A stretch of DNA of 64,000 nt from Komagataeibacter medellinensis NBRC 3288 (GCF_000182745.2 NC_016027.1:2579001-2643000); one strand, 5' to 3'. Shown: positions 27,001-35,045, numbered from the stretch's first letter. Numbers and translations are program-made. The notes: a model not told the origin generated them from the sequence alone.

Positions 27001-27224
27001 TGCGGCCCATCCTCATGACCTCCATTGCTTTCGTGGTGGGTGTGTTCCCGCTGGCCATCGCCACGGGGGCCGGTTCCGCCGCGCGTGTGGCCATTGGCAC
27101 CGCTGTGGTGGGGGGCATGGTTACGGCAACCCTGCTGGCCGTGTATTTCGTGCCACTGTTTTTTGTCGTTGTCCTGCGCCTGTTCCGGGTAAAGCGCCTG
27201 TCCGAACGGACAAAGGGAGAGTAA
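24099..27224 (+). CDS. RND multidrug efflux permease (AcrB/MexB, HAE1 family)
   Basis: 1041 aa, the usual length for HAE1 pumps. The N-terminus MSLSRFFIDRPVFAWVIGLII matches AcrB helix 1. Proton-relay residues are present: the paired Asp in VGLLVDDAIVVVENVERV (TM4, Asp407/408 of AcrB) and Lys in GLAVKNAILIVEFAKAF (TM10). Repeated large periplasmic loops follow TM1 and TM7. It exports amphiphilic drugs or solvents using the proton gradient. Between the adaptor and the outer-membrane channel with gaps of 6 and 5 nt. Confidence 0.95.
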   Translation: MSLSRFFIDRPVFAWVIGLIIMLVGGVSIFRLPIAQYPSIAPPQIAITVTYPGASADTVNDTVVRPILQQMFGLDHLEYISSQSYASGQMEIDLTFAQGTNPDIAQVQVQNKLQLAQPKLPQEVTAQGLSITKAVKNFMMVIAFISTDNSMTGADIADYVASNISDPLSRVTGVGDHTLFGAEYAMRIWLDPSKLYKYALTVGDVQTAIQTQNIQVSSGELGGVPATKGARLDATIIGPTRLHSPEEFGKILLKVQQDGSQVRIRDVARVELGPQTYNTHSFYNNMPASGMALKLAPGANQLQTETAVREQIKELEQFFPPGLKTVYPLDTEPFIVLSIKEVVITLAEAIVLVFLVMLVFLQNFRATLIPTIAVPVVLLGTFGILAALGFSINTLTMLAMVLAVGLLVDDAIVVVENVERVMTEKKLSPPEAARQSMDEISGALVGIVLVLTAVFLPMAAFGGSTGVIYRQFSITIVAAMWLSVLVAMVMTPALCATMLKPGTHEKTTGAAGWFNRHFSRLTNGYQNGVNRVLGHAGVSMLAFVVITVGVGFLFMRLPTGFLPDEDQGLIFGQITMPPSSTLEQTAAVNHMVADYILKTEGRNVESVYSMNGFNFAGQGQSAGAFFIRLKDWDDRPAASQTSAAIAMRIMMHFWMNPAAQIFAINPPAVLELGNATGFDVELEDRGHLGHARMLEARNMVLGLAAKDHRLTAVRPNGMEDAAQYHLDIDREKANALGLTIADINTTIEGALGSIYVNQFLRDDRVKQVYIQGEPDARMIPDDLNKWYIRNATGAMVPFNAFVSGQWIMGPQKVEDYNGLNAFEILGQPAAGYSSGDSIAAIKDVLAKLPPGVGYEWTGLSYEQMASGASTGPLYALALIVILFCLAALYESWAIPFAVLLVIPLGVLGAIVATLGRGLANDVYFQVGLLTTVGLAVKNAILIVEFAKAFFENGATLEESVLEAGRERLRPILMTSIAFVVGVFPLAIATGAGSAARVAIGTAVVGGMVTATLLAVYFVPLFFVVVLRLFRVKRLSERTKGE

Positions 27225-27229
27225 TCCAG

Positions 27230-28729
27230 ATGACTGTTCTCTCCATACTCAGGCGCGCAGGGACTGCTGGCATGGCGGGCCTGCTGCTGGCGGGTTGTAC
27301 CATGATCCCGCATTACAAGCGCCCCGCGCCGCCACTGGCCAAGGCATGGCCCGCCTATGCCAATACCGGGCAACCCGTGGTGGAAAATCCGCTGGCGGCG
27401 GATCTGGGCTGGGCGGAGTTCTTTACCGACCCACGGCTCAAGGCGCTGATTGCCATTGCCATACGTGAAAACCGTGACCTGCGGCAGGCAGCGGCTGATA
27501 TACGCCGTGCGCAGGGGCAATTCGATATCCAGCATGCCGGTCTGTTTCCCGCCATCAGTGGCGGTGGACAGGCGATGTTCCAGGCACCTTCCGGCGCGGC
27601 TGGTCTGAGCTTTGCGCCAGGTCTGGATACCGGTAGCCCGCCCCTGTTTAAGTACTACCAGATGGGTATTGGCGTTTCGTCTTACGAAATTGATCTGTTC
27701 GGCCGTATCCGCAGCCTGTCGCGTGAGGCAGCCGAGCATGCGCTGATGCAGCGTGAGAATGCGCGTGCCATGCTGATCAGCATCATCTCACAGGTGGCCA
27801 CGGCCTATATTTCGTGGCTGGGGGATCAGGCGCAGTTGCATCTGTCCGATCAGACCATGGCGTCGCAGCAGGCCACGCTGGATATGGTCAAGGCCCGTTT
27901 CACCCATGGCGAGACGGATGAGATGACCGTGCGCCAGACCGAGACACAGGTGGCGCAGAGTGGCGCCTTTCGCGATGAATCGCGCCGGCATGTGGCGCAG
28001 GATGAAAACCTGATCACGCTGCTGATCGGTGAACCGATACCTGATAACCTGCCCCCCGCCCGCCCGCTGGGGGAACAGACCATCATGCAGGACCTGCCGC
28101 CGGGTTTGCCAGCCGATGTGCTGGAACACCGGCCCGACATCATGTCTGCCGAGCATGACCTGCTGGCGGCCAATGCGGATATCGGGGCCGCCAAGGCGGC
28201 CTTCTACCCGCGCATAACCCTTACGGCATCGGACGGGATCAGCAGCCTGCAGCCGCACAAACTGTTCACCTCGGCCGCCACGACATGGGGCGTGTCGCCC
28301 CAGTTGCAGGTGCCCCTGCTCAACTGGGGACAGAACAGCGGCAACCTGAAGGCTTCGCGCGCCATGCGGGCCTCCAAGGCCGCAGCGTATGAAAAGACCG
28401 TGCAGTCTGCCTTCCGCGAAGTGGCGGATGCGCTGGCCGCGCGTGACACTTACCGTGACGAGACGGGACAGATGAATACATATGTCTCAACGACCGGAGA
28501 TGCCTATCGCCTGGCAATGATGCGCTACAGGGCCGGGACAGATTCGTACCTGACCTCGCTGGTCTCGCAGCGTAATTACCTTCAGGCGCAGCAGTGGCAG
28601 ATCACGATTGCCGTCTCGCGCTACCAGAACCTTGTGACGCTCTATCGCGCGCTGGGCGGTGGCTGGACCGAGCACACACCGCCGCCCCCTGCGCCCAAGG
28701 GGCAGAAGGCTGCGGTCCGTAAGGGGTAA
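27230..28729 (+). CDS. RND outer-membrane factor lipoprotein (NodT/OprM family)
   Basis: 499 aa. The signal peptide ends in the lipobox LLAGC (about residue 22). Two internally related TolC-type repeats are visible (NRDLRQAAADIRRAQGQFDIQHAGLFPAI and EHDLLAANADIGAAKAAFYPRITL), along with the NodT motifs YEIDLFGRIRSL, LPPGLPADVLEHRPDIMSAE and TYRDETGQMN. Forms the trimeric outer-membrane channel of the pump encoded just upstream. Followed 7 nt later by a dispersed repeat that may act as terminator. Confidence 0.93.
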   Translation: MTVLSILRRAGTAGMAGLLLAGCTMIPHYKRPAPPLAKAWPAYANTGQPVVENPLAADLGWAEFFTDPRLKALIAIAIRENRDLRQAAADIRRAQGQFDIQHAGLFPAISGGGQAMFQAPSGAAGLSFAPGLDTGSPPLFKYYQMGIGVSSYEIDLFGRIRSLSREAAEHALMQRENARAMLISIISQVATAYISWLGDQAQLHLSDQTMASQQATLDMVKARFTHGETDEMTVRQTETQVAQSGAFRDESRRHVAQDENLITLLIGEPIPDNLPPARPLGEQTIMQDLPPGLPADVLEHRPDIMSAEHDLLAANADIGAAKAAFYPRITLTASDGISSLQPHKLFTSAATTWGVSPQLQVPLLNWGQNSGNLKASRAMRASKAAAYEKTVQSAFREVADALAARDTYRDETGQMNTYVSTTGDAYRLAMMRYRAGTDSYLTSLVSQRNYLQAQQWQITIAVSRYQNLVTLYRALGGGWTEHTPPPPAPKGQKAAVRKG

Positions 28730-28735
28730 TGCAAG

Positions 28736-28831
28736 AAGTTTTTGGTGAAGCTTTTTCAGGGTCTATTGGGGATTATCCAAAACGCTTCAAGGAATGTCGC
28801 CTTTGTGAAAAAAGGCGGCACCCAAAAACGT
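28736..28831 (+). repeat. Dispersed palindromic repeat, copy 1
   Basis: Starts AAGTTTTTGGTGAAGCTTTTT and ends GGCGGCACCCAAAAACGT, so the outer ends are imperfect inverted repeats (GTTTTTGGTG / CACCCAAAAAC). An internal stem GCCTTT/AAAGGC is at about 28798-28816. The same element is at 61950-62025 and, in the opposite orientation and more diverged, at 31175-31254. It follows the RND operon and precedes convergent arfB, so it can fold as a terminator-like structure. Confidence 0.8.
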
Positions 28832-28859
28832 CTGTTATTTTTCTCAGGCATACGCGCCC

Positions 28860-29267
28860 TCAGTCCGTAAAGCGGCCGCTGCGCCCCTGCTTGATGCGGC
28901 TGCGGTGCTGCTTGTTGTCCAGCCGCTTGCGGCGCTGGCTGCGTGAGGGGCGGGTGGGTACGCGATAGGCCTGTACCGTGCTGGCCTCCCCGATCATCTC
29001 GTGCAGGCGGGCAACCGCATCCTCGCGGTTACGGGTCTGGCTGCGGAAGCGGCGCGCGGTCAGCACGATCACGCCATCGCCCGTCATCCGGCTGCCCGCT
29101 ACCTCGGTCAGTCTGTGCTTGGTGCGTGGTGGTAGAGAAGGAGAATTGCGTACGTCAAAGCGCAGTTGGGCCGCCGTTGCCACCTTGTTGACGTTCTGCC
29201 CCCCGGGACCGGAGGCCAGGATATAGGTCACATGTAATTCATCATCGGGAATGACGGGCGGCGGCAT
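28860..29267 (-). CDS. arfB: Alternative ribosome-rescue factor / peptidyl-tRNA hydrolase ArfB (YaeJ)
   Basis: 135 aa. The catalytic GGQ motif is in ILASGPGGQNVNKVATAA near residue 22, the invariant loop shared with class I release factors. The long basic C-terminal tail (SRSQRRKRLDNKQHRSRIKQGRSGR) is the part that enters the empty mRNA channel of stalled ribosomes. The release-factor codon-recognition domains are absent, which distinguishes it from PrfA/PrfB. Single gene convergent with the RND operon. Confidence 0.93.
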   Translation of the reverse strand: MPPPVIPDDELHVTYILASGPGGQNVNKVATAAQLRFDVRNSPSLPPRTKHRLTEVAGSRMTGDGVIVLTARRFRSQTRNREDAVARLHEMIGEASTVQAYRVPTRPSRSQRRKRLDNKQHRSRIKQGRSGRFTD

Positions 29268-29400
29268 GGCGGTTTACGGTCCTGGAACGGGCGAGATATG
29301 GCGCAGGCTCATGGGCCGCCCTGCACGGGCGGCATTGCTGTGTCGGCGGTTTGCCATCACCATGTATGCTACATGACGACAGGAGCGGAGTAGCGCAATC

Positions 29401-29685
29401 ATGAACGAACAGGCAATAACCGACCAGTTGCGCCAGGCACTTGCGCAGGCGGCAGGCGATGCGGCGCAGGCCAAGGTCATGCCTGTGGTCAGGATGATCG
29501 CGGCCCAGCAGCTTGTGGTCATGGACCTCATGCAGATGCTGGTGGAGGCAAAGGTGCTGCATGCTGATGAGATCGCAGCCCGTATGCGCCACCACATGGA
29601 GCATACCGACCCCAAGGATATGGCGGCCCGCACATTGTTCGAGCAGGTGCGCGCACGTTTCGCGGCTACGGCCAAAAGCTCCTGA
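29401..29685 (+). CDS. Small helical protein of unknown function, 94 aa
   Basis: No family recognised. The product is predicted largely alpha-helical from its Ala/Gln/Met-rich sequence (ITDQLRQALAQAAGDAAQ, VVRMIAAQQLVVMDLMQML) and has no signal peptide or membrane helix. First of three closely spaced small genes (29401-30168) on the same strand, 22 nt ahead of the next. AGGAGCGGAG lies about 8 nt upstream of the start. GC and codon use match the core neighbours, which supports a real gene. Confidence 0.65.
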   Translation: MNEQAITDQLRQALAQAAGDAAQAKVMPVVRMIAAQQLVVMDLMQMLVEAKVLHADEIAARMRHHMEHTDPKDMAARTLFEQVRARFAATAKSS

Positions 29686-29707
29686 TAACGTAAGGAATGT
29701 GTTGCAG

Positions 29708-29893
29708 ATGGCTGATCACCCTCCCGCGTTGCGGGCTGAAATTGCGGCGCTCAAGACAGAACTTGCCCGCTTGCGTGACGAACTGGCGATCGCGCGCAGG
29801 ACCATACAGGACCTGAACCTAGAACTGCGGCGTGAACCGCCACGCCCCCCGCCACGTGGCGGCAGGGGACTGGGCGGGATATCGCGGCCATGA
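29708..29893 (+). CDS. Short coiled-coil protein of unknown function, 61 aa
   Basis: ATG at 29708. The first 43 residues form a clear heptad-type coiled coil (LRAEIAALKTELARLRDELAIARRTIQ), and the remainder is Pro/Arg/Gly-rich (PPRPPPRGGRGLGG). Stop overlaps the next start (ATGA at 29890-29893), indicating translational coupling. Unknown role; possibly an assembly or scaffold partner of the adjacent small proteins. Confidence 0.6.
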   Translation: MADHPPALRAEIAALKTELARLRDELAIARRTIQDLNLELRREPPRPPPRGGRGLGGISRP

Positions 29894-30168
29894 CGGCGGA
29901 GCGTGATGCAACCGGCCGAGCCATGGTTTACCCTACCGTAAGCTGCGGGGCAGAAGCGGTGCAGGATTCCATTGTGGTCATGGACCTGTTCATGGCGACG
30001 GCGCCCGAGCACATGCCCAAGGGTGACAGGCGGGTTGTAACCGTACTGCCCCCCGAGCTTGCCCTTAATCTCGCCCAGCAACTGACCGCTGCGGCCGAAA
30101 AGGTGCAGGCTGCCCGTGCCGGGAAGGTCACGGCGCCATCAGGGGGCAGTAGCGGCAGCCCGGCGTAG
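29890..30168 (+). CDS. Small conserved-looking protein of unknown function, 92 aa
   Basis: Starts at ATG 29890, overlapping the previous stop by 4 nt. The product contains SIVVMDLFMATAPEHMPKGDRRVVTVLPPELALNLAQQLTAAAEKVQAA, i.e. a short beta segment then a long helix, and a low-complexity Ser/Gly tail. No family recognised. Its 3' end overlaps the convergent glycosyltransferase gene by 30 nt. Confidence 0.6.
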   Translation: MTAERDATGRAMVYPTVSCGAEAVQDSIVVMDLFMATAPEHMPKGDRRVVTVLPPELALNLAQQLTAAAEKVQAARAGKVTAPSGGSSGSPA

Positions 30169-31089
30169 GCGCATGGCGCCATAACGCAGGTTGACCGTCG
30201 CCTGCCCGCCTTGCACCGTAGGCACGGGCATGGTGTTTTCCAGCGCCGCACGCATCGCTTTTTGCGAGGCCATGTGCACAATGCCGACTGGCGGATGGGG
30301 AAAAAACAGGTTGGCAAGTTGACCTGTGGTCTCATCCAGCAGCCAGGGGCCTAGGTAATTGTGGCTGTTGTCGAGGAATGTTACGGGCAGGCCGTCGATA
30401 TAAACCGCCAGCGCCATGCATAGCTGGTCCTGTGTGAAGGCGGTGTTACGGCGGGGCAGGATCATTTCCTGCCAGCGCCGTAGCACCGGCCAGATCGTGG
30501 CCTTGCGGTGCAGGCAGAATACGCCGGCATTGAGCAGCGGCTTTGCACCAATGCGCCGGCGTATGGCAAAGGACAGGCGCGCGCGGGTCGCATTTTTATA
30601 CAGGAATGACCGGATCTGCATCCATCCAGGGCAGATCCAGCGTACGCCTAGCAAGTCGGCGCGTTTGGCCCCGATTTCGGGCACGATGGCCAGCGTGCCA
30701 CTGTTCGCGGCCGCAAACAGGCGTTCGATCGCCATACCATCCTGCACCCATGTATCGGCATCCAGCCACAGGATCAGGTCGCAGTCCGGCAGCATCCGGT
30801 CCAGCCACAGCTTGCATATGTTGATGCCCAGACTGGGGCGGCGACGCAGGATATGCTGTGGCGTATAATCGGGAATATAGGGGGCTAGGACCCGTATCCC
30901 CTGCTGGTGCAGGCTGGCCACCTGCTGTGCCGTCATGCCGCAGTCGATCACCGCGATGGGGGTGGCCATGTGCGCGCGGACGGAGGCGATGAGTTCCGCC
31001 ACCAGTACGAAATACGCGCTGTCGCAACCGGTCACGATAATTCGGCGGTCCATGCATTCTGGCGTAGTAGGGAAAGGGAGTACTGTCAT
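30139..31089 (-). CDS. Glycosyltransferase-like protein with DxD motif (GT8-like fold)
   Basis: About 316 aa from ATG 31089 (MTVLPFPTTPECMDRRI); ATG 31053 (MDRRIIVTGCDSAYF) is equally plausible because it begins with the first beta strand of the GT-A fold. The nucleotide-sugar/metal motif is LILWLDADTWVQD near residue 120, and KPLLNAGVFCLH and TFLDNSHNYLG fit GT8-like transferases. No membrane segment. Probably a polysaccharide or protein glycosylation enzyme; same strand as the two transferases at 31418-33786 but separated by repeats. Confidence 0.72.
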   Translation of the reverse strand: MTVLPFPTTPECMDRRIIVTGCDSAYFVLVAELIASVRAHMATPIAVIDCGMTAQQVASLHQQGIRVLAPYIPDYTPQHILRRRPSLGINICKLWLDRMLPDCDLILWLDADTWVQDGMAIERLFAAANSGTLAIVPEIGAKRADLLGVRWICPGWMQIRSFLYKNATRARLSFAIRRRIGAKPLLNAGVFCLHRKATIWPVLRRWQEMILPRRNTAFTQDQLCMALAVYIDGLPVTFLDNSHNYLGPWLLDETTGQLANLFFPHPPVGIVHMASQKAMRAALENTMPVPTVQGGQATVNLRYGAMRLRRAAATAP

Positions 31090-31174
31090 GCCTGCCATTA
31101 TAGAGGCAGGCATGACTTGCGGAAATATGCTCTGATTAAGAGAATATTTTAAATTAACGTATTGTTGAAAACAA

Positions 31175-31254
31175 TAAAATTCCCAAGTGCCACCTCTTTT
31201 TAAAAGGGTGATGGTCTCTGAAGCTTTTTGAAAAAAGCTTCACCAAAAACTTTC
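31175..31254 (-). repeat. Dispersed palindromic repeat, copy 2 (diverged, inverted)
   Basis: Read on the minus strand it begins AAAGTTTTTGGTGAAGC and continues with CTTTTTTCAAAAAGCTTC, then a second stem CACCCTTTTAAAAAGAGGTG (31190-31210). This matches the start and the two-stem plan of copies 1 and 3, although the distal end is diverged. Sits in the spacer between two glycosyltransferase genes. Confidence 0.65.
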
Positions 31255-31300
31255 AGGCGTTTGCGGACCATTTCACTGGCTTGCTCCTGAAAATGCTTTT

Positions 31301-31419
31301 AGCAGCCTGTCGGGTTGGGAAGGGCTAGGGCCTGTTCCGTCTCCTTCTTCCATCCCTATAATATAGGAAGAATTTCAAGATCTAACAGGCCCTGGAAATG
31401 CCCAACCCGACAGGCTGCT
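31301..31419. mobile_element. 119-bp MITE-like element with 19-bp perfect terminal inverted repeats
   Basis: AGCAGCCTGTCGGGTTGGG at 31301-31319 is repeated exactly inverted at 31401-31419, and including the next base each end reads TAGCAGCC...GGCTGCTA, giving flanking TA dinucleotides as in Tc1/mariner/IS630-type insertions. A second inner inverted repeat AGGGCCTGTT/AACAGGCCCT is at 31327-31336 and 31384-31393. There is no coding capacity. The outer right end supplies the TAG stop of the glycosyltransferase at 31418. Confidence 0.7.
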
Positions 31420-32221
31420 AGGTCTTGACGACCGATGTGGCAGCACGGGCGCGGGCGGTTAGTTCGGGGTGTCGGAAGGCCATGATGGCGCGCAGGCTTT
31501 CATGGGCGGCCCAGGCATCGTTCGTGGTGCGGGAATTGCCATGCACACGATAGCGGCACAGGATCTCGGGCACGTAGCCTGCTTCCAGTCCGTGATCCAT
31601 GAATTTCAGCCAGAAATCATAATCCTCCCACCCTTCATCGATATGGCTGTAGCCATCGACATCCATCCATGCCTGCCGACGGATGAGAGCCATGACATCC
31701 ACATAATTCTCGCGCGCCATCTGGGTTGGGTCCCATATGTCGGCCGAACCGATGTGCTGCTCGCGCCCGAAGAACTCGATCTGGCTGTACGTGGCGTCAA
31801 ACCCGCCATCGCGCGCGGCTTCATGCAGGCGGCCAAGGGCGCGGGGGTAGATTATATTGTCTGCGTCCATCACGAATACGAACGTCCCCACAGCATGGTG
31901 GAATGCAGTGTTCCGCGCGGCGGAGGGGCCCTGGTTACGTGCATGTACGATCAGGGTGGCGCGCCAGAACCGTTTATGGTTGGCCTCCATCCAGGCGGCG
32001 ATCAGGGCTACGGATTCATCTTGTGTGGACTGGTCGTCCACGACTACTAAATCAAGGGCCGCATGGGTCTGGGCGGCCAGGGAGTCGAGCGCTGCGATGA
32101 TGTAGCGGCCATAATTGTAATTGGTCAGACAGATACTGATCAGGTCCGCAGGCTGCCTGCGGCGGCTTTTGAACGTGCAGACGGTCTGGCCGGTGGCCAT
32201 CCACGGGGCATTGAGGCTCAT
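31418..32221 (-). CDS. Family 2 glycosyltransferase
   Basis: 267 aa from ATG 32221, which overlaps the upstream stop (ATGA). The GT-A fold is evident: ISICLTNYNYGRYIIAALDSLAAQTH, VVDDQSTQDES, a GPSAARNTAFHHAVG segment and the DxD motif VFVMDADNIIYP; GWEDYDFWLKFMDHG is the ED acceptor motif with the catalytic-base-like acid. The final codons ...TSVVKT and the TAG stop abut the MITE-like element, so the original C-terminus may have been longer. Probably adds a sugar during exopolysaccharide or O-antigen synthesis. Confidence 0.88.
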   Translation of the reverse strand: MSLNAPWMATGQTVCTFKSRRRQPADLISICLTNYNYGRYIIAALDSLAAQTHAALDLVVVDDQSTQDESVALIAAWMEANHKRFWRATLIVHARNQGPSAARNTAFHHAVGTFVFVMDADNIIYPRALGRLHEAARDGGFDATYSQIEFFGREQHIGSADIWDPTQMARENYVDVMALIRRQAWMDVDGYSHIDEGWEDYDFWLKFMDHGLEAGYVPEILCRYRVHGNSRTTNDAWAAHESLRAIMAFRHPELTARARAATSVVKT

Positions 32222-33786
32222 GCTTCTGGCGTGCTCCATACATACGAGATGAACCCGCGAATCTGCGCGCAACGGGCGCGATTATGGGCGGGGGTGCCAA
32301 TCAGGTTTAGCGCGGCGGTACGGATTTCCTCCGCCCTGGCTTTGCCATCGGGCGTGTGCAACAGCCATTCGATCAGGTTGGGGATGTGGCGACCGGTTTC
32401 TTCCAGAAAATGAACATTGGGCTGAAAAACCGGGTGTGGCAGGCATGGTTCGGACACGACCACGCTGCCATTGGCCATCGCGCCCTTTACAATGCGGTGC
32501 CATTCAAAAAAACCGTATTCATCGCGGTGGATGTTCAGTGCAATGCGCGAATGCCCCGCAACATGGGTGGCCAAGCGAGAGAGCAGTCGGTCACGCGGAC
32601 TGCTGTCAATCGGTGTCGTGAATTTCCGATAATAAAAGTAATTGCGGTACTGCGCTAAGAAACCGGCATTGCGGGCGAAGAACTTTTCGCGGTGGGGAGA
32701 ACTACCGCCAAAGAAACTTACGTCCAGTTGCCGCCGGGTAAAGGGTGTCAGCGGGTCGGGTTGCTTGCGGCAGGCTGGCGGCAGGACACGCACCATGGGA
32801 TGATCCATGTCCGCCTTTTGCAGGTAGCTGCGCGTGCCGTCGATATTGGGCGTGAAATGGATGGCGGGCATGCCGGCCTGGCGGAAGCTCCTGGCCATCT
32901 GGTGACAGATATCGATCACGCCAGCGGACATGAGCAGGAAGGGGATGCCGCGTTCGAACCACAGGGTCTGTGGCTGTTCGGTGTTGAACATGATGGCATC
33001 CTGAATGATGCTGCCCGTAGCCCAGACCTGCCCGCGTCCGATATGGAAGAACTCATGCGGGGCAACGAATATGCACAGTTCAGGGCGCAGTTCAGGGTCG
33101 GTGTTTTCATCCAGAAGGGCGCAGTTCAGCCCCGCGTCAGTCAGGGTACGCTGAAGGTCGGCTGCAATTTCATGGATGAAGACGTTACCGCCCGAATTGT
33201 AGAAAATGCCGATACTGTCAGGCACCGGGCCATCGGGGGCCGTATGGGCCGCCTCATCGGGGTCAGTGCCGATACACAGGGTGCCCAGCGTTTCGGATAC
33301 GCGCAGCGCCTTGAAGATGCGCCGTCCTTCCGGCACGCCATACAGTAGTGCATGTTCCGCAAGGTCGGTCGTACTGCTGGTTACGTCGCGGTTCAGGTCA
33401 TGATAATCGGCGGGTTCAAAGAACGGCAGTTGTTCCAGTGTTCGGACCCCAAGGCTCAGGTCTTCCAGCCGGAAGCGTGTCAGCAGGCCGTGATGGGCGA
33501 CATGGCAGCCGCCATGGGCCTGCAGGAAATGGATGAAGGGGTTGCGGTTCTCTGCCGCCGCATCGGGGTGCTGCGTCACATACAGGGCAGGGCGGAAATT
33601 ACGGTTGGGGCGACGACCTTCGCGAAAGCCGTATTTGACGTAATGGACCAGCGGCTCATAGCCGGACCCTGCAATGTCCTGATTGGTGGCAAGATAGAAT
33701 TCCGCATCGAACTGACCGGATTCCCTGATGAGGTTGAGGTCCTGTTGTTCGGCTGGGGTCAGGGTCAGGAGCAGATCCGCGGACAA
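32218..33786 (-). CDS. Glycosyltransferase-like protein with N-terminal FDAEFYL repeats and CgeB-like C-terminal region
   Basis: 522 aa. Two copies of a short N-terminal module are visible: FDAEFYLATNQDIAGSGYEPLVHYVKYGFREGRRPN (residues about 25-60) and FFEPADYHDLNRDVTSSTTDLAEHALLYGVPEGRRIF, a module that often precedes transferases in polysaccharide clusters. The C-terminal half contains DVSFFGGSSPHREKFF, HSRIALNIHRDEYGFFEWHRIVKGAMANGSVVVSEP, which resembles GT-B transferases of the CgeB group with a KxxM-type acceptor. Translationally coupled to the downstream GT2 gene. Confidence 0.72.
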   Translation of the reverse strand: MSADLLLTLTPAEQQDLNLIRESGQFDAEFYLATNQDIAGSGYEPLVHYVKYGFREGRRPNRNFRPALYVTQHPDAAAENRNPFIHFLQAHGGCHVAHHGLLTRFRLEDLSLGVRTLEQLPFFEPADYHDLNRDVTSSTTDLAEHALLYGVPEGRRIFKALRVSETLGTLCIGTDPDEAAHTAPDGPVPDSIGIFYNSGGNVFIHEIAADLQRTLTDAGLNCALLDENTDPELRPELCIFVAPHEFFHIGRGQVWATGSIIQDAIMFNTEQPQTLWFERGIPFLLMSAGVIDICHQMARSFRQAGMPAIHFTPNIDGTRSYLQKADMDHPMVRVLPPACRKQPDPLTPFTRRQLDVSFFGGSSPHREKFFARNAGFLAQYRNYFYYRKFTTPIDSSPRDRLLSRLATHVAGHSRIALNIHRDEYGFFEWHRIVKGAMANGSVVVSEPCLPHPVFQPNVHFLEETGRHIPNLIEWLLHTPDGKARAEEIRTAALNLIGTPAHNRARCAQIRGFISYVWSTPEA

Positions 33787-34376
33787 TATCGTTACCTTGG
33801 CTGGAGCTTGGTGCGTTGCGGAGTCATGCCTTCATGCTCCGCACTGCTTTCCGGCTAAGGCAGATCAATTAATAATTGATTATTTCTGCCATTTATTTCT
33901 GAGGAAAGTCTCGGCTCCGTGCGGCATGCAGGGCGTATGCTGTACCGGATGGTCATAATTGCCCTCGCTGGTGCCGCATTATGGGCCTGCGTGCTCGGGT
34001 AGTCTTCCGAAAGACATGATCCATGCTGCCGGTGCACGCAGCGCGTGGATTTTTCACTTCAGGAATAAGATATTATCAATCCTAATGTATATGGAATTGA
34101 TAGCGGGTAGCATGCCATAGCCCACCATGTGGCAGGTGGCCGCACATCATATCCCGCCTCCCTGACAGACGGTCTGCTGGAAGGCACCATCCGCAGGGCT
34201 TGCTGGCCCACACGAAACCGCGTGAACGGGACATGCATGGCGGAACCATGGTGCCTCTGTTAGGCTGGGGGATGGAACGGTCGTGTGTACGGGGTGGGGA
34301 ACTGCCGCTACGCTGGGGCATTCCTGTTCATGGATGGAGATGATGCGCGCAGTGGCGCGTACAGAGGGGGCGGCGC
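33787..34376. other. Intergenic region of about 590 bp without a supported gene
   Basis: Short open frames occur on both strands but none has a ribosome binding site plus family resemblance. The stretch from about 33862 to 33900 and 34048-34100 is AT-richer than its surroundings and probably carries the promoters of the divergent genes at 33786 and 34377. No repeat shared with the rest of the window was noticed. Confidence 0.5.
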
Positions 34377-35045
34377 ATGTATCCGGCACAGATTTACGGG
34401 CACGCAGATGTGCCGGGGTTTGTCAGGCGGCACCGCTGGTTCTGTATTGCGATGCCGCTTCTGTTGGCCCTGCTGGCGGCCATGGCGGGCTACCTGCGCT
34501 GGAGCGACCATAGTGATGCCAGATTTGCCCGCCATAATACGCTTATGAAGCATTCGCAGGAAGAAGCGGCCTATGCCCGCCAGCTTGCTGAATATGACGA
34601 GACGATCATCAGGAACCGGCGCGTCTTTCTGGATATCACGCGTGCGGATTTCACACGTGTTGCTCCGCCTTCACAGATGGCATGGCTTGTGCAGGAATAC
34701 CGCAAGTTCGATGTCAGCCGCGTCAAGGTCTATGACGGGCATGAAATACGCCCCTACGTGCCCGAGGCCTGCGCTGACCCGTTATGCTTCATCCCGATCT
34801 TTGTTGAGGAACTGCATGATGACCCCATCCATAACAGGAAGTATGTGCAGGTTGGCGCGTTGCAGGATATGTCGCGCACGCTGATCATCGATACCGAACA
34901 GTTCTGGCGGTTGCGCAAGCTGGTCATCCGTGTCGATGCCATTCTGTTCGCTGCCTATCACCAGCAGATAGAAGACTACGAAAAGGCGATACAACTCCGT
35001 GACTCGCTCGAGATGTTGCGGCAGGCGGCGCAGAAGATGCATTAG
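34377..35045 (+). CDS. Membrane-anchored protein of unknown function, 222 aa
   Basis: One N-terminal transmembrane helix (WFCIAMPLLLALLAAMAGYL, about residues 22-41) after a short Arg-rich cytoplasmic segment, so the bulk should lie in the periplasm. The body is charged, with a cysteine pair in EACADPLCFIP and a helical C-terminus (QIEDYEKAIQLRDSLEMLRQAAQ). Family not recognised. 69 nt upstream of the manC-type gene on the same strand; it might be part of an exopolysaccharide unit, but this is inference from position only. Confidence 0.65.
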   Translation: MYPAQIYGHADVPGFVRRHRWFCIAMPLLLALLAAMAGYLRWSDHSDARFARHNTLMKHSQEEAAYARQLAEYDETIIRNRRVFLDITRADFTRVAPPSQMAWLVQEYRKFDVSRVKVYDGHEIRPYVPEACADPLCFIPIFVEELHDDPIHNRKYVQVGALQDMSRTLIIDTEQFWRLRKLVIRVDAILFAAYHQQIEDYEKAIQLRDSLEMLRQAAQKMH

